A stretch of DNA of 64,000 bases, from positions 1,550,001-1,614,000 of the forward strand of contig NZ_CP047385.1 in NCBI RefSeq assembly GCF_000807775.2, written 5' to 3'. The notes beneath the pieces are model-generated. The model saw nothing but the letters and a program-made list of their open reading frames with translations, was not told the DNA's origin and did no database searches. The position numbers and the translations under genes are program-made. How positions within the stretch are numbered: position 1 is the stretch's first letter; each line of letters begins with the position of its first letter. Origin of the DNA: Pandoraea fibrosis. GTDB taxonomy: Bacteria; Pseudomonadota; Gammaproteobacteria; Burkholderiales; Burkholderiaceae. Below, one piece after another: positions 1 to 9,632 of the stretch.

Positions 1-50
1 CGCGTCAGATCATCGAGGCGGGGATGGCGGGGGCGTTGGACGCCGCGTGA
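1..50 (+). CDS. 3' tail of an unidentified gene cut by the window edge
   Basis: An open frame enters from the left edge and stops at TGA (48-50), giving the tail RQIIEAGMAGALDAA. Too little is visible to name a family. It would converge on the chemoreceptor gene. It could also be a chance frame. Confidence 0.3.
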   Translation, partial: RQIIEAGMAGALDAA

Positions 51-88
51 CGCCGGACGACACCGGTCGCATTCAGATGTCGTGACAC

Positions 89-108
89 GATGGCGCATGC
101 GCGCCATC
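89..108. terminator. Perfect hairpin between convergent genes
   Basis: Eight-base arms GATGGCGC/GCGCCATC enclose a four-base loop. It lies between the left-edge gene and the convergent chemoreceptor gene. No T-tract follows on either strand, so its role as a terminator is only inferred. Confidence 0.35.
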
Positions 109-137
109 GACTGGTCAAGCGTTAGCGCCCGACGCCG

Positions 138-1760
138 TCAGGCAGCCAGCCGCTCGAACGCCGTTGCCGCCGAGCCCCGGGTGCTGGCCGTCGCACCGGC
201 AAGCTGAATCTCCGACGTCATGCGAAACGCCGCCACTGCCTGATCGAGGGCGAGCGCCTGATCCTCCATCGACGCGGCTGCCGCAGCCGCCTGCTCGACA
301 AGCGCGGCGTTCTGCTGTGTGACTTCATCCATTTGCGTGACGGCGCGACCGACTTGCTCGATGCCGTGGCTCTGTTCGGCCGAGGCCGCCGAGATCTCGC
401 CCATGATGTCGGTGACGCGCCGCACGGCCTGCACCACGTCGTGCATTGTCTGACCGGCTTGTGCCACGAGGACCGAGCCGTCCTGAACCCGTCCGTTCGA
501 CGATTCGATCAGTTCCTTGATTTCCCTGGCTGCCGCGGCACTGCGCTGGGCGAGCGTGCGCACCTCGCCCGCGACGACCGCGAAGCCGCGTCCCTGTTCA
601 CCGGCACGGGCCGCTTCCACGGCGGCGTTGAGCGCGAGGATGTTCGTCTGGAATGCGATGCCGTCGATCACGCTGATGATGTCGACCACTTTGCCGGAGC
701 TGTGCGAGATACCTTCCATCGTCGCCACGACCTGATCGACGACTTGCCCGCCGCGCACGGCAATCGCCGACGCGTTCTCCGCCAGTTGGCTGGCCTGACG
801 CGCATTGTCGGCATTCTGGCGGACGGTGGACGTGAGCTGTTCCATCGACGATGCCGTCTCTTCCAGCGCAGCGGCCTGCTGCTCGGTGCGAGCGGACAGA
901 TCGGTATTCCCTTCGGCAATTTCCCGCGCCGCGAGCGTGATGGCGCTCGTGCCGCCGCGAATGCGTCCGATCATCTGTTGAAGATTGGCTTGCATGCGCT
1001 GCATCGCAAACAGCAGGCTGGCGCGGTCGCCTTCGCGCAGCCGGACCTGCGTGAGCAGATCGCCATCGGCAATGCGCGTGGCGATATCGGCGGCGTATTC
1101 GGGCTCGCCGCCGAGGCTGTGCTGGACGTTACGGATGATGAGCAGCATGACCCCGGATACGGCCAGACCGATCACGGCGAGCATGGCGCCCCAGCGCAGC
1201 AGTGCACCGATGAACGCGGCATTGATGTCGTCGACATAGACGCCGGTGGTCAGGTACCAGTCCCACGGCGAATATGCCCCCACGCGGCTGATCTTCTCGA
1301 CGGGCTTGTCCGAGCCGGGTTTGGGCCAGAGATAGGTGACGAACGGGTCGTCGGTGCGCGCGGCGGTGACGATGTCCGAGAACATGAGCTTGCCCGACGG
1401 ATCGCGGAACTGGCTCATGTCCTTGCCTTCGAGCTTGGGATTGACCGAGTTCAGCACGATCACGCGCTGCGAGTTCAAGATACCGAAATAGTTGTCGCCG
1501 TCGTAGCGGATCGCGCCGATCTGCTCGCGCGCGAGCTTCTGCGCGTCGGCAACGCTGAGCTCACCGCGCTCTGCGCGTGCGGCGTAGTGCCTGACAAGGC
1601 TCAGGCCGGATTCGACCACGTGCGTCAGCCCTGCACGACGCTCGGCAAGCATGGTGTCGCGCTGTGCCCACGCCCCCCAGACCGCCATTGCCAGCAGGCT
1701 TACCCACATCAATGCAACGGCAGACCACAACTTCGCTTTCAAACTCAACTGCTGGATCAC
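138..1760 (-). CDS. Methyl-accepting chemotaxis protein with Cache sensor domain
   Basis: Transmembrane chemoreceptor that would sense a ligand in the periplasm and control CheA through CheW. The product is about 540 aa. A first membrane helix (about residues 8-28) is followed by a periplasmic single-Cache domain (about 35-185), a second helix (about 190-212), HAMP, and a long cytoplasmic signalling domain. The signalling hairpin tip shows [20 protein letters not shown], and methylation-type Glu/Gln pairs occur nearby ([10 protein letters not shown]). The start is a GTG behind GGGGAAGAC, which puts the first helix right at the N terminus. The frame is open further upstream, but that extension is Arg-rich and not protein-like. 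No che genes lie nearby, so it is an orphan receptor. The ligand is unknown. Confidence 0.93.
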   Translation of the reverse strand: MIQQLSLKAKLWSAVALMWVSLLAMAVWGAWAQRDTMLAERRAGLTHVVESGLSLVRHYAARAERGELSVADAQKLAREQIGAIRYDGDNYFGILNSQRVIVLNSVNPKLEGKDMSQFRDPSGKLMFSDIVTAARTDDPFVTYLWPKPGSDKPVEKISRVGAYSPWDWYLTTGVYVDDINAAFIGALLRWGAMLAVIGLAVSGVMLLIIRNVQHSLGGEPEYAADIATRIADGDLLTQVRLREGDRASLLFAMQRMQANLQQMIGRIRGGTSAITLAAREIAEGNTDLSARTEQQAAALEETASSMEQLTSTVRQNADNARQASQLAENASAIAVRGGQVVDQVVATMEGISHSSGKVVDIISVIDGIAFQTNILALNAAVEAARAGEQGRGFAVVAGEVRTLAQRSAAAAREIKELIESSNGRVQDGSVLVAQAGQTMHDVVQAVRRVTDIMGEISAASAEQSHGIEQVGRAVTQMDEVTQQNAALVEQAAAAAASMEDQALALDQAVAAFRMTSEIQLAGATASTRGSAATAFERLAA

Positions 1761-1966
1761 TTCGTCTTCCCCACGGATTCCGCTCCGGTGTCCCTGTCGC
1801 GGCGGCCGCGCGTGACGTGTCGCCACATCCGTGCGGTCCGATTGTCGATCGATTGTCAGTGCTCCTGATGAGAGCACGGGCCAGACGTGTGCTAACGGCA
1901 GTCTGCGAAAGGACTTGAGCGACGGGGGGAGGCGGGCGGTAAGCGGCGAGCGGAGCCGGACGTGAC

Positions 1967-2557
1967 TTATCCGTGAATTACCACCAGCAGGCCGCGCGCG
2001 ACCGATTTGCCCACATTGCGGATGGCATGGGCGCGGTCGGCCGGATAGCGGGCGGTCTCGCCCGGCTTGGCGCGTCGTGCGAAGTGCTCGACTTCGACGT
2101 CGACCTGACCGTCGAACACCGTGAAATGCTCGCGCGTGCCCGGATCGTGCGGCTCCGACACGAGCGCGGCCCCCGGTTGCAGCGTCAGTTCGTACCACTC
2201 GTACTTACCGGCCAGTTCCATCGGGCCCAGGATCTTCAACTGATAGGCATGCTCCGCGCCCGCGAGCGTCGGAATTTCATGCTTGCCGATCACGCGCACC
2301 GGCTCGGGGTCGCCGGTGGGCGCGCCGAGCAGTTGGTCGAGCCGCACGCCCAGCGCATTGGCCAGCCGCCATGCCACGGCAATGGTCGGGTTGGCCTTGT
2401 CGCGCTCGATCTGCGAGAGCATCGACTTCGAGACGCCGGACGCCCGCGAGAGCGTCTCCAGCGTCATCCCGCGCTCTTTGCGCAGTTGCTGAATCATGTC
2501 GCCGACAGGCGGCGGGGCGACCGGGGACACCGCAGACGCTGCGGGAATGCTTGCCAT
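1967..2557 (-). CDS. XRE-family regulator with C-terminal cupin domain
   Basis: DNA-binding regulator of 196 aa. An N-terminal helix-turn-helix (about residues 22-77, with [17 protein letters not shown] as the recognition part) is followed by a cupin barrel (about 110-190) that usually binds a small effector. This two-domain layout is typical of regulators of amino-acid or amine catabolism. It is divergent from kbl-tdh and has a 9-bp-arm inverted repeat just upstream of its own start, so I infer it controls itself and probably the threonine-degradation pair. The effector cannot be read from sequence. Confidence 0.88.
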   Translation of the reverse strand: MASIPAASAVSPVAPPPVGDMIQQLRKERGMTLETLSRASGVSKSMLSQIERDKANPTIAVAWRLANALGVRLDQLLGAPTGDPEPVRVIGKHEIPTLAGAEHAYQLKILGPMELAGKYEWYELTLQPGAALVSEPHDPGTREHFTVFDGQVDVEVEHFARRAKPGETARYPADRAHAIRNVGKSVARGLLVVIHG

Positions 2558-2586
2558 ATGAATTCCGGGATATTAGAATTTTCCAA

Positions 2587-2609
2587 TATATTGAAACTTG
2601 TTCAATATA
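2587..2609. promoter_or_regulatory. Inverted-repeat operator candidate
   Basis: Arms TATATTGAA and TTCAATATA are separated by five bases, in a short AT-rich island. A further half-site (CCAATATATTG) overlaps the left arm. The site lies 30 bp upstream of the XRE-cupin start, where an autoregulator would bind. Function is inferred from position and symmetry. Confidence 0.6.
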
Positions 2610-2798
2610 AAGTATAGTTTCCGATAAGGTGAATGGCTGCATGGTAGCAGAGCCGATAGCTCACGCATGCCCGGCCTTCGATCCTTCAGATTTCACGTAT
2701 TCCGTATTCGATAGCCGGCGGCATTCACCGATGCCGCCCGCATCTTCCGGCGCCGCCGCACAACGGCGAGCGCCGACCGCACACAGGAGAGGCGCACG

Positions 2799-4016
2799 AT
2801 GACTGCACACACCCCGGAGGCCCGCGAGGGCTTCTACCGCCAACTGACCGAACGACTGGAAGACACGCGCCGCCAGGGCCTTTTCAAGCAGGAACGCGTG
2901 CTCATGTCGCGGCAGGGGCCGGAGGTCATGTGCGACGACGGGCAGACGCGTATCAACCTGTGCGCCAATAACTATCTGGGACTCTCGGGCAGCGAGTCGC
3001 TCGTCAAGGCGGGGCAGAAGGCGCTGGAAGACTTCGGTTTTGGCTTGTCGTCGGTGCGCTTCATCTGCGGCACGCAAGGCCCGCACAAGGATCTCGAGGC
3101 CCGCATCGCCGCGTATCTGGGCACGGAAGACGCCATCCTGTACGCCGCCGCGTTCGACGCCAATGGTGGCGTGTTCGAACCGTTGTTCGACGAGCAGGAC
3201 GCCATCATCTCCGACGCCCTCAACCACGCCTCGATCATCGACGGCGTGCGTCTCTGTAAAGCGCAACGTCTGCGCTATGCCCACAACGACATAGAGGACC
3301 TCGAGCGCCAGTTGCAGGCGGCAGCCGGGGCTCGCCATCGCATCATCGTCACCGACGGCGTGTTTTCGATGGACGGCACGATCGCTCAACTCGACCGCAT
3401 CGTGGCGCTGGCCGAACAATACGGCGCGCTCATCATGATCGACGAGTGTCATGCGACCGGCTTCATGGGACCGACGGGGCGAGGCACGCACGAGCATCAC
3501 GGCGTGCTCGGCAAGATCGACATCATTACCGGCACGCTGGGCAAGGCGCTCGGCGGCGCGATGGGCGGCTTCACGGCGGGCCGTCGTGAGGTGATCGAGA
3601 CGCTGCGTCAGCGCTCGCGTCCGTATCTCTTTTCGAACAGCCTCGCGCCGGCCATCGTCGGTACGTCGCTCGCCGTGTTCGACGAACTCGAACATTCATC
3701 TGCGCGACGCGAGCAACTGCACGAGAACACCGCGTTCTTCCGCAAGGAAGTCGCGGCGCTGGGCTTCACCATCAAGCCGGGCACCCATCCGATCGTGCCC
3801 GTGATGCTCTTCGACGCCACGCTTGCCCAGCGATTTGCGCAGCGTCTCTATGAGCTGGGCGTGATCGCTACCGGCTTCTTCTATCCGGTGGTGCCGCAGG
3901 GCCAGGCGCGCGTGCGCGTGCAGCTCTCGGCGGCGCACACCCGCGAACACCTGACCCGTGCGCTGGCGGCATTCGCCCAGGCCGGCAACGAACTCGGCAT
4001 TCTCAAGCAAGGTTGA
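2799..4016 (+). CDS. kbl: Glycine C-acetyltransferase (2-amino-3-ketobutyrate CoA ligase)
   Basis: PLP enzyme that cleaves 2-amino-3-oxobutyrate with CoA to glycine and acetyl-CoA, the second step of threonine degradation. The product is 405 aa, close to the usual length of about 400. Landmarks include NNYLGL near residue 56, the aspartate of MIDECHATG, and the PLP lysine in TLGKALGG. A strong ribosome site (AGGAGAGG) precedes ATG. Its stop lies two bases before the tdh start, so the pair is co-transcribed and covers the whole threonine-to-glycine route. Confidence 0.97.
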   Translation: MTAHTPEAREGFYRQLTERLEDTRRQGLFKQERVLMSRQGPEVMCDDGQTRINLCANNYLGLSGSESLVKAGQKALEDFGFGLSSVRFICGTQGPHKDLEARIAAYLGTEDAILYAAAFDANGGVFEPLFDEQDAIISDALNHASIIDGVRLCKAQRLRYAHNDIEDLERQLQAAAGARHRIIVTDGVFSMDGTIAQLDRIVALAEQYGALIMIDECHATGFMGPTGRGTHEHHGVLGKIDIITGTLGKALGGAMGGFTAGRREVIETLRQRSRPYLFSNSLAPAIVGTSLAVFDELEHSSARREQLHENTAFFRKEVAALGFTIKPGTHPIVPVMLFDATLAQRFAQRLYELGVIATGFFYPVVPQGQARVRVQLSAAHTREHLTRALAAFAQAGNELGILKQG

Positions 4017-4018
4017 AC

Positions 4019-4984
4019 ATGGAACGCATCCTCATCATCGGCGCGAACGGGCAGATCGGCAGCGAACTCGTCGAAGCGCTGGCGGCGCAGTACGGCAACG
4101 AGAACGTCGTCGCCACGGACATTGCGCCGGGACCGTCGCGTCACCCGGTGCACTACGAGACGCTCGACGTGCTCGACGCGTCGCGACTGGCGGCGCTTGT
4201 CGAGCGCTTCGGCATCACGCAGATCTTCCATCTGGCGGCGCTGCTCTCGGCCACGGGCGAGACACGTCCGCTTCAGGCGTGGACGCTCAACATGAACGGC
4301 CTGCTCAACGTGCTGGAACTGGCGCGCGAGCGCCAAGGGCTGCGAGTGTTCTGGCCGTCGTCGATTGCCGCGTTCGGTCCGCATACGCCGGCCGTCGAAA
4401 CGCCGCAACTCGCGATCATGGACCCGACCACCATGTACGGCATCAGCAAGCAGGCGGGCGAGCGGCTGTGCGAGTACTACTTCACGAAGTTCGGTGTGGA
4501 TGTGCGTAGCCTGCGCTATCCGGGCGTGATCAGCTTCAAGACGCCTCCGGGCGGCGGTACGACCGATTACGCCATCGACATCTTTCAGGCGGCGCGTCGC
4601 GGGGAGACCTACACCTGCTTCCTGAAAGAGGACGCGACGCTGCCGATGATCTACATGCCCGATGCCGTGCGCGCTACGCTCGAATTGATGAATGCAGACG
4701 CCTCGCGGTTGCGGGTGCGTTCGTCGTACAACGTGGCCGGAGTGAGCTTCGACCCGGCAACGCTGGCGGCGGCGATTGCACGTCGTGTCCCGGGTTTCAC
4801 GGTGAAGTACGCGCCGGACTTCCGTCAGGCGATTGCCGAGACGTGGCCGCACACGCTGGACGACACCCACGCGCGCTACGACTGGGGCTGGCAACCGGCC
4901 TTCGGTCTGGACGCCATGGTCGACGACATGCTCGCCAACGTACCGTTGGACTGGCACGCGCCGGCCTTGGGAAATGCGGCCTGA
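4019..4984 (+). CDS. tdh: L-threonine 3-dehydrogenase, short-chain (epimerase-like) type
   Basis: NAD-dependent enzyme oxidising L-threonine to 2-amino-3-oxobutyrate, the substrate of Kbl. At 321 aa it belongs to the extended short-chain dehydrogenase/NAD epimerase fold, not the zinc-dependent alcohol-dehydrogenase type found in E. coli. The N-terminal dinucleotide site is GANGQIGSEL, and the catalytic pair is in YGISK. The ATG used here begins MERILIIG; a TTG two codons upstream overlaps the kbl stop and is less likely. The assignment rests on the fold plus the kbl neighbour. Confidence 0.93.
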   Translation: MERILIIGANGQIGSELVEALAAQYGNENVVATDIAPGPSRHPVHYETLDVLDASRLAALVERFGITQIFHLAALLSATGETRPLQAWTLNMNGLLNVLELARERQGLRVFWPSSIAAFGPHTPAVETPQLAIMDPTTMYGISKQAGERLCEYYFTKFGVDVRSLRYPGVISFKTPPGGGTTDYAIDIFQAARRGETYTCFLKEDATLPMIYMPDAVRATLELMNADASRLRVRSSYNVAGVSFDPATLAAAIARRVPGFTVKYAPDFRQAIAETWPHTLDDTHARYDWGWQPAFGLDAMVDDMLANVPLDWHAPALGNAA

Positions 4985-5015
4985 AGCCGCCTGACGGTGA
5001 GATTTGCCGCGTCGC

Positions 5016-5159
5016 TTACTTCGGGTGATGCACCGCGTAGTAGGCGAGTGCGGCGAACACCGCACAGGTCACGGCAAAGGCGCGACGGCGCCAACGGTGG
5101 GCTGGAGTGAAGGTGATGGCCCGGTCGCGGCCTGCTTCTTTGGAATGGTAGTAGCTCAT
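5016..5159 (-). CDS. Small single-pass membrane protein, 47 aa
   Basis: Starts MSYYHSKEAGRDRA and has one hydrophobic stretch (about residues 27-43, AVTCAVFAALAYYAV) preceded by a basic RWRRR. This predicts a cytoplasmic N terminus and one inner-membrane helix. A good ribosome site (GAGAAGGTG, 5 bases before ATG) supports translation. It converges on tdh. No known family is recognised and no function is proposed. Confidence 0.6.
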   Translation of the reverse strand: MSYYHSKEAGRDRAITFTPAHRWRRRAFAVTCAVFAALAYYAVHHPK

Positions 5160-5601
5160 GTTGCACCTTCTCGGGTCTGATACACGGTCTTCGCCGCGGA
5201 AAGAACCTGCCCAAGCGTGTGTCGATGCGCCCCCCGGCGCAGGACAGGCAGGTTCTGCGTCGATTATGCGACCGCACAAAAACGACTGCTAATCAGTATC
5301 TTTACCGATAGGTGTGGCCTTTTTGACACGGTCGCAACGGTCCGTCGCATGTTTCGACGACGGGCTCGACGGCTGACGACATCCCGGTCCCCCCGTCTGC
5401 GCCAACGCCCGTGGCCCGCCCCGCAGGCCACCCCGGACAGGTCTCTCGAATCACGAGAGTCTTGCATTGCGAAGGGGCGCAGAATCCACATTTCCCCGCT
5501 TGCGCACCGCGTCACGCGCTGAAACAATGCCGGAAAACGGTGACCACGCCGAGGGTCACTGCCGAGCCGTCGTTGAGATCACGCCTGGGGAGGGTCGTGC
5601 C
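5160..5601. other. Intergenic region, no gene seen
   Basis: About 440 bases between the small membrane protein and the outer-membrane protein, both reading outwards. It must hold two divergent promoters. A TTGACA-like hexamer occurs at 5323-5328, but no convincing -10 box follows at proper spacing. Open frames here lack ribosome sites. Confidence 0.5.
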
Positions 5602-6486
5602 ATGACGCCGAACACGCGCCGCACCATCGTTTGCGGCCAATGCGCCACCGCCGTCGCGCGCGCCGCATTCGCTTTCATTGCCGCCGGATTCGGTGCGGCT
5701 CACGTCCATGCGCAGGAAGCCATGCTGCGCGCCAACAATCAGGTCTGGATCGATGCCGGTGCCCAGCAGTTGCACTACTGGGAGAACATCGCGCCCGGCA
5801 AGAGCGATTCCGAACGCGGTACGACCGCTGCTTTCGCGCTGGGCGCGTCGACCCAGCGTCAGTTATTCGGTGTCTCGAATCTCTATTTCAGCGGGTCGGT
5901 GCGCGTCGCGCACGGCAATGTCGACTACGGCGGCTATCTGCAAGACTTTGCGGGACGTGTCGTGCAGCCGGACTACCGGATGACGACGCGCTCGACGACC
6001 ACCGACGTCACGCTCAAGGCCGGCAAAGCCTTCCCGTTCCATCTCGGGACCTGGAATGCGCAGGTGGTCCCATACGTCAGCTACAGTTACCGGGACTGGA
6101 TTCGCGACAGCAGCCGCGATCCCTACGGTTTCTACGAGCGTTATCGCCATCACGTCATCGGCGGCGGCCTCATGGGGCAACTTGAATTGACCCAGAAGCT
6201 GGTGGCCACGGCCGACATCCGGGCGGGCGCCATGGTGGGGGCGTCGATGACGCAGGCCGGCTCGCAGAATACCTTCAGCCTTGGCAACAAGCCGGTCGTC
6301 GCTGCGGGGTTCGGTCTCGACTATGCGATCGCGCGCAACTTCCACGTGAACGCGACCTACGAGTGGTCGCGATTTCAGTACGGCCGCTCGAGCGTGACGC
6401 AGGTGCAGCCCGGCGTGAACGCCTATGAACCCGATTCGAAGACGATCAACCAGACGTGGATGATCGGCGCGGGCTACGCGTTCTGA
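5602..6486 (+). CDS. Outer-membrane beta-barrel protein
   Basis: Exported protein of 294 aa. A hydrophobic signal segment (about residues 13-35) ends in VHAQEA, a type I signal-peptidase-like site. The rest alternates polar and hydrophobic residues with many aromatic girdle residues (YVSYSYRDW, NATYEWSRFQY) and ends in aromatic Phe (GAGYAF), the usual signature recognised by the BAM machinery. Homologues are often annotated only as acyloxyacyl-hydrolase-like or hypothetical barrels. I cannot assign a substrate. The ATG follows GGGGAGGG. Confidence 0.75.
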   Translation: MTPNTRRTIVCGQCATAVARAAFAFIAAGFGAAHVHAQEAMLRANNQVWIDAGAQQLHYWENIAPGKSDSERGTTAAFALGASTQRQLFGVSNLYFSGSVRVAHGNVDYGGYLQDFAGRVVQPDYRMTTRSTTTDVTLKAGKAFPFHLGTWNAQVVPYVSYSYRDWIRDSSRDPYGFYERYRHHVIGGGLMGQLELTQKLVATADIRAGAMVGASMTQAGSQNTFSLGNKPVVAAGFGLDYAIARNFHVNATYEWSRFQYGRSSVTQVQPGVNAYEPDSKTINQTWMIGAGYAF

Positions 6487-6493
6487 CAAAAGA

Positions 6494-6527
6494 CAACGCC
6501 GCGTGCTCTGACGATGCACGCGGTGTT
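6494..6527. terminator. Terminator between convergent barrel gene and ABC operon
   Basis: A 13-bp stem with one G-U pair (CAACGCCGCGTGC and its partner). On the minus strand it is followed by TCTTTTG, so it best serves the leftward ABC operon. It may act in both directions. Confidence 0.65.
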
Positions 6528-6562
6528 GCGATTCCCGACGGTCATGCGCTGACGTGCGGCGA

Positions 6563-7882
6563 TCAGGTCGCGCCTTCCACGTCCTCGAGACTGAACGTCT
6601 CGGTGTGGTCGTTGTACGAGAAGATCTCGGCGTAACGCCCCCAGTTGATGGCGGTGTCGAGCGTTTCCTGCGCGAGATCGTCCGACATCGAATCTTCCAG
6701 TTCCTGCTCGAAGCGAACACGCGGCGCGCGTTGCCCGCGACGCTCTTGCAGCACCGCGCGGATCTTCGCGGCGAGCGGCACATGACGCAGCAGGTGCTCG
6801 GCGAACAACACCTTGCGTTCCTGCGTGCTCACGTCCACGAAGCGCTTGCCGGCGGTGGTCAGCAGAATGTCGCCTTCCTTGAGTTCGGCAAAACCCAACT
6901 GGTCGAGAATTTCCGCGACAGGGAACAGGTCATCCACTTCGAGCAGCAGCGTCTGAGCGATTTCCGGCAAGTCGGCGCGGCCGTTGTACGGCGGCCCGGC
7001 AAGCGCTTCGAGCAGACCGGCCATCAGGTTGGTCGACACCTCGTGCAGCGGACTCGACAACTCCAGCGGCATCTTCTGCGTGGTGTGCGCGTTGCGGCGC
7101 GAGGTCATCAGCGCATAGATCTCGTCGACCATCTTGCGGAAGGCCGGATCGAGACGGTTGCGGCGGTGCGCAAACGGCACCTTGATCTCGGCGACCACGC
7201 GGCCCGGGTTCGACGACAGCACCAGAATCCGGTCGCACATGAACACGGCTTCTTCGATGTTGTGGGTGACGATCAGGATCGACTTGATCGGCAACTGACG
7301 CTGGCTCCACAGGTCGAGCAGATCGGTACGCAGCGTCTCGGCGGTGAGCACATCGAGCGCGGAGAACGGCTCGTCCATGAGCAGCAACGTGGGGTTGACC
7401 ACGAGGGCGCGGGCAAAGCCCACACGCTGGCGCATGCCGCCCGAGAGTTCGCGCGGATAGGCGTTTTCGAAGCCATCCAGACCGATCAGGTCGATGGCCG
7501 CCAGCGCGCGTTTGCGACGCTCCTTCGGCTCGACGCCGAGCGCTTCGAGGCCGGCTTCCACGTTTTGCAGCACGGTCAGCCACGGGAACAGGGCGAAGGT
7601 CTGGAACACCATCGCCACGCCCTCGGGCGGGCCTTCGAGGGGCTGGCCGAGATAGCGGATGTCGCCCGAGCTGGGTTGGATCAACCCGGCGATGATGCGC
7701 AGCAGCGTCGACTTGCCCGAGCCAGACCGGCCGAGCATGCCGACGATTTCGCCTTCATGCAGTTGCAGGTTCACGCCGTCGAGCACCTGGCGCTCGTCGC
7801 CGCCCTTGCGGAAACCGCGGCTGACGTTGGCGAGCGAGAAGATCTCTTTTCCGGCAATCGTGGGGTGGGTATCGTTCGGCAT
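6563..7882 (-). CDS. NitT/TauT-type ABC transporter ATPase with C-terminal AAA-associated domain
   Basis: ATPase of 439 aa powering the adjacent permease. Walker A is GRSGSGKST (about 50-58), the signature is LSGGMRQRVGFARAL, Walker B is LLLMDEPFSALD, and the switch histidine is in VTHNIEEA. Residues beyond about 290 form the extra AAA-associated domain found in a subgroup of nitrate/sulfonate/bicarbonate-type ATPases; it may be regulatory. A GTG lies directly before the chosen ATG, with GAAGGGA as ribosome site. It sits 10 bases behind the permease stop. No periplasmic binding protein is encoded nearby, so the substrate is unknown. Confidence 0.92.
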   Translation of the reverse strand: MPNDTHPTIAGKEIFSLANVSRGFRKGGDERQVLDGVNLQLHEGEIVGMLGRSGSGKSTLLRIIAGLIQPSSGDIRYLGQPLEGPPEGVAMVFQTFALFPWLTVLQNVEAGLEALGVEPKERRKRALAAIDLIGLDGFENAYPRELSGGMRQRVGFARALVVNPTLLLMDEPFSALDVLTAETLRTDLLDLWSQRQLPIKSILIVTHNIEEAVFMCDRILVLSSNPGRVVAEIKVPFAHRRNRLDPAFRKMVDEIYALMTSRRNAHTTQKMPLELSSPLHEVSTNLMAGLLEALAGPPYNGRADLPEIAQTLLLEVDDLFPVAEILDQLGFAELKEGDILLTTAGKRFVDVSTQERKVLFAEHLLRHVPLAAKIRAVLQERRGQRAPRVRFEQELEDSMSDDLAQETLDTAINWGRYAEIFSYNDHTETFSLEDVEGAT

Positions 7883-7892
7883 CACGGTCCCT

Positions 7893-9632
7893 TCAATTCA
7901 GGCGAAGCTTGTTTTCGGCAATGGCGTACATGGGGCGCCATAGCAAACGGTTGAACAGTACGACGAACAGCGCCATCACGGCGATGCCCAGCAAAATGCG
8001 CGGATAGTCGCCGGCCGCCGTCATTTCGGCGATATAGGCGCCCAGACCATGCGCGGCGAGCTTGTCGTCGCCCCATTGCACGTATTCCGAGACGATCGAG
8101 GCATTCCACGCGCCGCCCGACGCCGTGATCGCCCCCGTCACGTAGTAGGGGAAGATGCCGGGCAGCATGATCTGACGCCACCATTGCCAGCCACGAATGC
8201 GGAAGTTGGTGGCGGCTTCCTTGAAGTCGTTCGGGAAGGTCGTTGCCCCGGCAATGACGTTGAACAGGATGTACCACTGCGTGCCCAGCACGATCAGCGG
8301 CGAGAGCCAGATGTCCGGATTGGCGTGGAAATGGACGATGGCCACCACAAAGATCGGGAACAGCAGGTTGGCCGGGAACGCGGCGAGAAACTGCGCCAGC
8401 GGCTGAATGCGCTCGGCGAGCTTCGGGCGCAGCCCGATCAGCACGCCCAGCGGCACCCAGATCACCGAGGCGATGGCGATGAGCACCATCACGCGCACGA
8501 GCGTGATGAGACCGAGGCCGAACACGCGCAGGATCTCGGCATAGCCGACTTCGGCCAGCACGAAGGCGCAGATCTTCCACGCGGCGGCCAGTCCGAGCAC
8601 CACCAGTAGCGCGGCCCATAGCCAGTCGATCACGCGCGAGAGCGGGGTTCTCGACTCGGAATGGATCGCAGCGGGAAGCGAGATCGGCATGCGCATGCGT
8701 GCGATCGTGCGCAGCAGCTTGCCGAACGGGCGCAGCAGAAACTGAATTGCCCGGGTGCGTTGAATGACGTTGAGCACCCACGATTCCGGGGTGGCTTGCG
8801 AGACGGTGTCTTCCAGACGGAATTTGTCGGACCAGGCGACCATGGGCCGGAACAGGAACTGGTCGTAAATGACGATGACGACAACCATCGCCAGAATCAC
8901 CCAGCCCACCGCGTGCAGATCGCGCTGCATAATGGCCGTGGCGAGATAGGCGCCAATGCCCGGCAACGTGATGGTCTTGTCGCCGACGGTGATCGCCTCC
9001 GACGCCACCACGAAGAACCAGCCGCCCGACATGCTCATCATCATGTTCCAGATGAGGCCCGGCATCGAGTAGGGCACGTCGAGCTTCCAGAAGCGCTGCC
9101 ACGGCGAGAGGCGCAGATTCACGGCCACTTCCGCCAGATCGCGTGGCTGAGTTCGCATCGATTGATAGAACGAGAACGTCATGTTCCACGCCTGGCTCGT
9201 GAAGATCGCGAAGATGGCGGCGCACTCCGCGCCGAGCACGCGTCCCGGGAATAGGGCGAGGAAGAACGTGACGGTAAACGAGATATAGCCCAGCACCGGC
9301 ACCGACTGGAGGATGTCGAGCATCGGCACAAGCAGCTTCTCGGCCCGGCGGCTTTTCGCGGCAAGGGTGCCGTAGATCAGCGTGAAGAGCAGCGAAGCGA
9401 CCATCGCCGCGAGCATGCGTAGCGTAGTGCGCAACGCATATTCGGGCAGATTGGCCGGATCCAGCGAGATGACTTCGGTCTGCAGATCGGCAAGCGGGGC
9501 CCAGGTTTGACGAATGCCCGACGAACTGACCATCAGAAAACCGATGATGAGCGGGAAGGCAATGAAATCCCAGCGGTTAGGCAGCAGGCGTCGCGCAGTG
9601 GCGGGGATGAACGGACGGGCTACGCGCGTCAT
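7893..9632 (-). CDS. Fused two-domain ABC transporter permease
   Basis: Inner-membrane permease of 579 aa made of two BPD-type permease domains in one chain. Each carries the ATPase-contact loop: EVAVNLRLSPWQRF in the first half and EAATNFRIRGWQWW in the second. About twelve membrane segments are expected, six per half, with a hydrophilic linker around residues 265-330. One polypeptide therefore replaces the usual permease dimer. The start is ATG (MTRVARPF); a TTG one codon upstream is less likely. It is first in the operon with the ATPase. Confidence 0.92.
   Translation of the reverse strand: MTRVARPFIPATARRLLPNRWDFIAFPLIIGFLMVSSSGIRQTWAPLADLQTEVISLDPANLPEYALRTTLRMLAAMVASLLFTLIYGTLAAKSRRAEKLLVPMLDILQSVPVLGYISFTVTFFLALFPGRVLGAECAAIFAIFTSQAWNMTFSFYQSMRTQPRDLAEVAVNLRLSPWQRFWKLDVPYSMPGLIWNMMMSMSGGWFFVVASEAITVGDKTITLPGIGAYLATAIMQRDLHAVGWVILAMVVVIVIYDQFLFRPMVAWSDKFRLEDTVSQATPESWVLNVIQRTRAIQFLLRPFGKLLRTIARMRMPISLPAAIHSESRTPLSRVIDWLWAALLVVLGLAAAWKICAFVLAEVGYAEILRVFGLGLITLVRVMVLIAIASVIWVPLGVLIGLRPKLAERIQPLAQFLAAFPANLLFPIFVVAIVHFHANPDIWLSPLIVLGTQWYILFNVIAGATTFPNDFKEAATNFRIRGWQWWRQIMLPGIFPYYVTGAITASGGAWNASIVSEYVQWGDDKLAAHGLGAYIAEMTAAGDYPRILLGIAVMALFVVLFNRLLWRPMYAIAENKLRLN

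Noticed and set aside
333..1868. Plus-strand frame of about 510 codons opposite the chemoreceptor
   Set aside because: The minus strand carries a clear chemoreceptor with intact motifs; this frame is its shadow.
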